Position numbers and translations under genes: made by a program. A DNA stretch of 64,000 nt from Davidsoniella eucalypti. Lineage: Eukaryota > Ascomycota > Sordariomycetes > Microascales > Ceratocystidaceae. The stretch is taken from assembly GCA_004009845.1 (NCBI GenBank), contig RMBW01000007.1, forward strand, positions 310,001 to 374,000, written 5' to 3'. Below, in pieces: positions 59,171 to 64,000 of the stretch (position 1 is its first letter; each line of letters starts with the position of its first letter). The notes beneath the pieces are model-generated. The model saw nothing but the letters and a program-made list of their open reading frames with translations. It had not been told where the DNA came from and searched no databases.

Positions 59171-60350
59171 ATGTCTACACTCGCTCCTCCGTTGTGCCCA
59201 AGTTGCAATGATACCGACTGGGATCGCCCCAGATTTCCAACCTGGGGCTAGCTGAACGAATTCAAAACGGCGGACAGTGATACGATAGAAAGGCGTAAGT
59301 TTTTCGACCATAACGTTGCGGAACTCAATGCTATATATAAATACTGTGACCGGTGTCAAAGAAGGGATGTCTAGAAACCCGCCATGTCCTTTTTGCGTAA
59401 CGATGGCAGAAATGGCCAAGCATGATGATATTGGCCTTGATGAAGAAGGCATTGAGATTAGGTACCTCCAATCAGAGGCTAACGTAGAGCCTTATGAGAT
59501 ACCTGTAACCATTCGCCACGCAGAACTCAGGGCCTTTGTTGTATTTGCAAAGTATTTCAACGCAGGGACCAAGAGGGAACTACCACGCAGGTTTGTGGCC
59601 TATGACCCAGAGTCTGAGATTGTGATATCATGTCTGAGCGACACTGCAGCCTACCAAAAACGGGAACTTACCGATGCTCGAAGTATGGAAAGACGTTGGC
59701 CTTGGAAGTGCCCGCATAGTTATGCCCAAGTATAGTCCAAGGCTTGATAGACGATGGCTACAGACTTGCCGAAGCCTACATCAGAGATGAAGCGAATACA
59801 ATCAAGCATCTTGTCTAGTCCCATGGTTCTGCTTAATCGATGTAGAGCAGATGTGTGTTGCGAAGTTTGAGAACACAAGATTTGGCAGAGTTGGAATATA
59901 TAGCCTTGAGCTATGTTTGGGGAGGGGGCAACAAAGCCACACTTCTGGAAGAGAACGAGAAAACATTTTGGCTCAACTAATGGATTACCTGCTGATAAAC
60001 TTCCGGCGACTATCAATGACGCCATACAGATCACAAAGGACTTGAAAATTCTCTATGTTTGGGTTGATGCTATGCAAGATAGCATCCATTTGAAGGTCGT
60101 CCATGTCTTCTGTTTATCGATGTGCAACATTGATGATCATGAATGGGGAAGGTGATTTGGCCGCTTCAAGCATTACTGGTATTTCTGTCTCCCGCAAGTA
60201 CTCTACTCACCTAATATGATGCGGGTTTCCAATGGCAATCCTGAATATAACCTGAACCCTATTGAGCTGGTGGCATACCCGGAGCCTTTTCAAGGCCGCC
60301 AGAACCCACCCCACCGTGGGCCGTGGGGAGCCCGTGGATGGACCCTTTAG
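59171..60350 (+). pseudogene. HET-domain pseudogene
   Basis: Starts ATG TCT ACA with LAPPLCPSCNDTDWD, then has in-frame stops at 59249-59251 and 59372-59374 and shifts frame into NPPCPFCVTMAEMAKHDD. Further frames yield RRWLQTC, LIDVEQMCVAKFEN, EYIALSYVWGGG (HET block 1), LPATINDAIQITKDLKILYVWVDA (block 2), from which the usual LCIIQ is missing, and finally GARGWTL followed by TAG at 60348-60350, where intact genes have Gln (GWTLQE). At least three frameshifts and several stops are needed, so the gene is dead. The last stop corresponds to CAG to TAG in CpA context, again RIP-like. It is distinct from the intact HET gene at 36152-38502. Confidence 0.8.
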
Positions 60351-60465
60351 AGGTATGTGATGCTCTTTTGCATGAAAAACACACACTATAGTGTAGCTAC
60401 ATATGTGTGTTAGTTATCCTTTTCCTTAATCTTGGCTTGTATTGATCTCCAATAGGCATAGTTAT

Positions 60466-60765
60466 ATTAATTATATCTTATTAGATAGACAGTGGCATTC
60501 ACATCTTCTCAGCAATAACTGCGTGACACTGATGAATCAAAATATAGAAGAAAAAACGATAGTGTTATTCAAGTTGTTGAAGCTAGTTATCAACATATCT
60601 CAGAAAGACAATTCCATTAATTATATCTTATTAGATAGATAGTGGCATTCACATCTTTTCAGCAATAACTGCGTGACACTGATGAACCAAAATATAGAAG
60701 AAAAAACGATAGTGTTATTCAAGTTGTTGAAGCTAGTTATCAACATATCTCAGAAAGACGATTCC
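60466..60765. repeat. Tandem duplication of a 150-bp unit
   Basis: Units 60466-60615 and 60616-60765 are nearly identical, with only about four differences, most of them C/T transitions. The unit starts attaattatatcttattag and ends within ctcagaaagac(a/g)att. High identity implies a recent event. Confidence 0.88.
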
Positions 60766-60927
60766 GATAGCATACATAGTAGAAAACTACAACTATAGAT
60801 TTAGTTTATTGTAACACAAAATAGACAAAGCGTCGAAAAATTAGTAGTTACTACTGCTGAGTATGAAATGATTGGATTATAGCGACAGTTTAGTTTGTCC
60901 GTATAAGACATAAGTAGCTAGTAAGAC

Positions 60928-61509
60928 TTAGATTGCCAGCAACGGACGAAGAATATCCACTTCAGTGAAGCCCGCGGTATATACTAGATCTTCGTCTAGA
61001 CGCTGTACCGGCTGTTCAGATGTAGAGACTGGGTAGCTTTCAAACGGATCGGATACCATTGGCCGGCTCTTGAAGATCTGTTCTACGTCACCCGTGCTAT
61101 CTGCCGGGGATTCACTGCTAATGCTGCTGCCACTACGGCAGGAGAAAATCGTCAAAAGGAGTGTCTCTCCCTCGGTAAGAGAGGCTAAACACATGGTTAG
61201 AATCAGAACGAAAAAGGCGAAGGCGATTGCTTAACGTACGGTTTGTCTTTTTGAATTTTCTCATTCCGTCTTTCAGGACTTTGATTGCTCGGTCCTCAGG
61301 GCCTTGGCTCTTGTACTTGGCACGGCATGCTTTGTTGATATATGTGACACTCTTCTTATAAGACATGCACAAGGCGGAAGTGGACACCTGAAGGTTGTAG
61401 CGGTTGTGTTAGTCATGGAAGATTCTTGCCAGTTGTTGGTGATTGGTTCTGTATTTACCATGCACTGCGGCAGCTTGAGATTGTTGCTCTGTGATTGACC
61501 TACCGCCAT
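60928..61509 (-). CDS. Small three-exon gene, unknown function
   Basis: Exons 61509-61459, 61387-61240 and 61184-60928 give 151 aa starting MAVGQSQSNNLKLPQCM. Introns are 61388-61458 (GTAAAT..TTCAG, with a GACTAACA branch site) and 61185-61239 (GTACGT..TTTAG, with TTCTAACC). Both introns keep frame and use good fungal signals, which is why I call a gene where single ORFs are short. The middle exon is basic (KSVTYINKACRAKYKSQ; MRKFKKTN), the last exon acidic and Ser-rich, with SISSESPADSTGD. I recognise no family. It sits between a HET pseudogene and two tandem duplications, in DNA otherwise full of decayed sequence, so it may be young or a fragment of a larger protein. Confidence 0.5.
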
Positions 61510-61865
61510 GATGGATTGCTGGGTGCTTCACCTTGAAAGTTGACAATTGTATGCGAGATAAAGAAGAAGAGACGGAAAAAGTGCTGTTGCTATGTATAAA
61601 CAATAAAGGAGATGGACTTGATTGTATAGTGAAAACTTGGCTTTGGAGCGAAATTCGAACTATCTTTGTCGACTTTACGTGATCTTGAATTGGGGAATAG
61701 CTTCAATGTAGAATTGCATAAAGGTTGAGACGTGAGTGAAGACGACAAGAAAATTACTAGATTGGGCCTGGGGAAGAATATATATATCATCACATTGATA
61801 CTATTCCTACCTGACTTCTCAACTTCAGTTATGGTTCGAATTCACGTTCGTTATTGAACAGCCAA

Positions 61866-62149
61866 AGCCTACCTGGTTGCTGGCGATACCAAGCGAGTTT
61901 ATATCGATTGGTTGCCGTAATCACACGTCATGTTATTTCACAATACCACAGGCTACAACTTCACAATACTCGCTTGTATATTGCCAAGTACTCTGATACT
62001 GACCATTAGCCTACCTGGTTGCTGGCGATACCAAGCGAGTTTATATCGATTGGCTGCCATAATCACACTTCATGTTATTTCACAATACCGCAGGCTAAAA
62101 CTTCACAATACTCGTTTGTATATTGCCAAGTACTCTGATACTGACCATT
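61866..62149. repeat. Tandem duplication of a 142-bp unit
   Basis: Units 61866-62007 and 62008-62149 both begin agcctacctggttgctggcg and end ctctgatactgaccatt. They differ at about six positions. One ORF runs through the junction but looks fortuitous. Confidence 0.88.
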
Positions 62150-62512
62150 AGACAACGGTATTATTCAATTTTCATGCAGCCTACAGCCTGGCTTACTGAC
62201 TACAACCACAATTGTAGACGCTTAAGTAAACTTTGTATAATTAGCATTGTTAAATTCTGCCTGGGATAGCATATCTCATATCTTTGATAGAAGGAAGAAG
62301 TCAACGTGGATATCTAACATTCATACACGAAGACGGTACTTGGACAAAAGTATGATGCCGCATCTTTGGGTCGTTCTCAAACTTTATGAATTATATTTTG
62401 GTTAGGCTAGAATATAAAGTTTCCCTTCCGGTTCACAGACCAATACATCTCCATTGGTCATTATCGGGTTTTATGTTCATAAGAAATGTGTTGACTCTTC
62501 TTGTTGTTCTGC

Positions 62513-63005
62513 TACTGTATACAGGCCTAAGTTTTGTCGTGGGATCAGCGTGCAGATCGGTCTCTTGCAAGTAACTGTTTATTCTCGACATGTACACGGT
62601 ATTATAACTGTACTATACACTGTATTAACCGATGTCAACATTATCATTAACAATCCCTTGTTTATTTCTATAATCAGGAAAATGATCATCATCTAGAGGC
62701 CTTAGTTGACTAACAAGAAGGACAGTGATGAAATTTGTTGCGATTAGTAGTTGTATGGTGGTCAAGTAGTATAATAGTCAAATTGTATAGTAGTGTATAA
62801 TGGTCTGGTGATATATTTGTATTGTTTTATAATTGTGTTGTGTTATAAGGAGAAAAAAGGTGTAAAAGGATAACTTTTGTTCAGAAAAGCGGGGAATTTT
62901 AAAAGTGGGGAAACTTGAGTAGGTACATGTCGAGAATAAACAGTTACTTGCAAGAGACCGATCTGCACGCTGATCCCACGACAAAACTTAGGCCTGTATA
63001 CAGTA
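62513..63005. repeat. Perfect 83-bp inverted repeat with 327-bp spacer
   Basis: The left arm 62513-62595 and right arm 62923-63005 are exact reverse complements over 83 bases, by direct comparison. The arms begin tactgtatacaggcc (left, read forward). The right arm is followed by tatataaacc, a TATA-like motif. The 327-bp spacer is AT-rich and non-coding. Possibilities are a foldback or MITE-like element, or head-to-head fragments of a retroelement terminal repeat. Confidence 0.9.
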
Positions 63006-63570
63006 TATAAACCAACCTTGAAATATCTGGTTTTTGTATTTCTTTGCTAGTATACTTCGCAGATTGTTGCTGTTCAAAGACTGTTGTCAATAAGTAATAT
63101 AATTCCTTGGATATGTATCAATGCACAACCTTCTATCTCGGCTATACTTATATTTATTTTCTGAGTAGGCCCTGTATAGATTGCTCAGCTATAATATATT
63201 ATAGAAAAGTAAAGCTATATGATCCCAGATGAGTGGTGTAATGGCTTAAAGGAATGGGCTATGGGATGAAGAATATCCGCCATACAGCCAAGGTCACTTT
63301 ATAATGGTATAGTAGCTCCGATGTCACGTGACCTCAATTCACTGGTATTCTGTATGTGGTCATCAATACCTTTTTTACTTGATTGATAACTAATTTTGAA
63401 GGCCAGCTGGAATATGAGAGGTTGCAGTTCTAGTGGATAGGCACATAATATTTCATAGGATATAGCAGGCATACCAGTCTTTCTATCAACCAGTAATCTG
63501 ATGATAAAATGTATAACTAGAGCATTTTTTGAAAAATAGCCAAAATTTAAACTTGTTTACTTTAGTGTGT
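63006..63570. other. AT-rich spacer
   Basis: Non-coding. It has a tggtgtaatgg motif resembling a tRNA box A near 63232, without a convincing box B or cloverleaf. Confidence 0.4.
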
Positions 63571-63746
63571 GGAAATGGAGCTATGTAGCACCTCGGTATC
63601 CTAAGATACACCCTGCTCTAATACTAGTAGTACTTCTCAACAGTTACAGGCCACTGAGATAGAGAACATTTGCTATGGTTTAGTTATGTGCTATTACTGC
63701 ACATTTCAACTTCTAATCCTTTCTGGGAAAAACCACCTCGCGGGAT
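63571..63746 (-). mobile_element. Retroposon copy C, truncated
   Basis: Reverse-strand copy of the element at 219-575. It begins at the 3' part (gctccatttcc, ggtgctacatagct, taccgaggtgctac) and extends back to aggtggtttttccc, where similarity stops. The 5' part is absent and there is no clear poly(A) tail. It lacks 7 bp (atcaaga) present in copy A. Confidence 0.7.
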
Positions 63747-64000
63747 TAAATTGGTAGGCCATCATGCTGTTTATAATATAGTGCACATTATATACTATCT
63801 CGTAAACCGTCGTTCAGCTCGGAAGGCTTGGCTTGGGAATGCCGTGAATATCTCTGGGTTGAATACTCTGCAACCGATACGGCAGGAACTGAGCTGGACA
63901 AGAATATCAAGATTGCAAAACTCACTCAAGAAGCTGTAGTGTCACGGCCTGGTATTTTAACACCCGGAAGAGATAATAACGGAGTTGGGTCATACACTAA
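63747..64000. other. Window end, no gene seen
   Basis: An ORF from 63670 to 63939 overlaps copy C and looks fortuitous. No other feature is visible up to the edge. Confidence 0.4.

Noticed and set aside
63225..63345. Possible tRNA gene (tggtgtaatgg resembles box A)
   Set aside because: No T-arm at the right distance and no acceptor stem pairing could be found.

Overview
This is a nuclear segment from a filamentous ascomycete (Pezizomycotina, most likely Sordariomycetes). The evidence is: short spliceosomal introns (52-152 bp, GT..AG, often with a CTAAC-type branch site); isolated 5S rRNA genes outside the rDNA; a HET-domain gene plus a decayed HET copy; a complete Neurospora-type quinic acid (qa) cluster; and pseudogenes whose stop codons sit in the CpA-to-TpA context left by repeat-induced point mutation (RIP). 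Genes are GC-rich. They are separated by long, AT-rich spacers in which I see no credible genes.

Layout. 1-1.8 kb: a poly(A)-ended retroposon with a perfect target-site duplication. 1.85-3.0 kb (-): secreted intradiol ring-cleavage dioxygenase. 8.6-9.5 kb (-): secreted, probably GPI-anchored protein with two homologous Cys domains. 11.37-11.68 kb (-): two tandem 5S rRNA copies. 15.4-35.5 kb: the qa cluster, in the order permease (+), quinate/shikimate dehydrogenase (-), dehydroshikimate dehydratase (+), catabolic dehydroquinase (-), qa-x phosphatase-like (+), activator qa-1F (-), repressor qa-1S (+). 36.2-38.5 kb (+): HET-domain protein. 38.8-40.3 kb (-): TauD/TfdA dioxygenase. 45.2-46.8 kb (+) and 47.1-48.8 kb (-): a convergent pair of transporters (NCS1 and MFS). 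50.1-51.0 kb (-): decayed kinase-like gene. 51.8-52.9 kb (-): GT32 (Och1-like) glycosyltransferase. 53-64 kb: AT-rich, repeat-laden land with two more retroposon copies, a HET pseudogene, a small three-exon gene, two tandem duplications and a perfect 83-bp inverted repeat.

The qa genes form one catabolic unit. The permease imports quinate. The dehydrogenase makes 3-dehydroquinate, the dehydroquinase makes 3-dehydroshikimate, and the dehydratase makes protocatechuate, which feeds ring cleavage. The activator is inhibited by the AROM-derived repressor until quinate or shikimate is present. Apart from the permease, the genes form three divergent pairs with 1.7-2.6 kb shared promoters. As I recall the Neurospora order, the structural block is collinear here but the regulator pair lies at the opposite end, next to qa-x.

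The points most worth a second look are: the relocated regulator pair; a hydrophobic C-terminal tail on the dehydratase; basic, Ser-rich N-terminal extensions on the quinate dehydrogenase and the TauD enzyme; candidate Qa-1F operator sites; the new retroposon family; the perfect inverted repeat; and the RIP-like pseudogenes.
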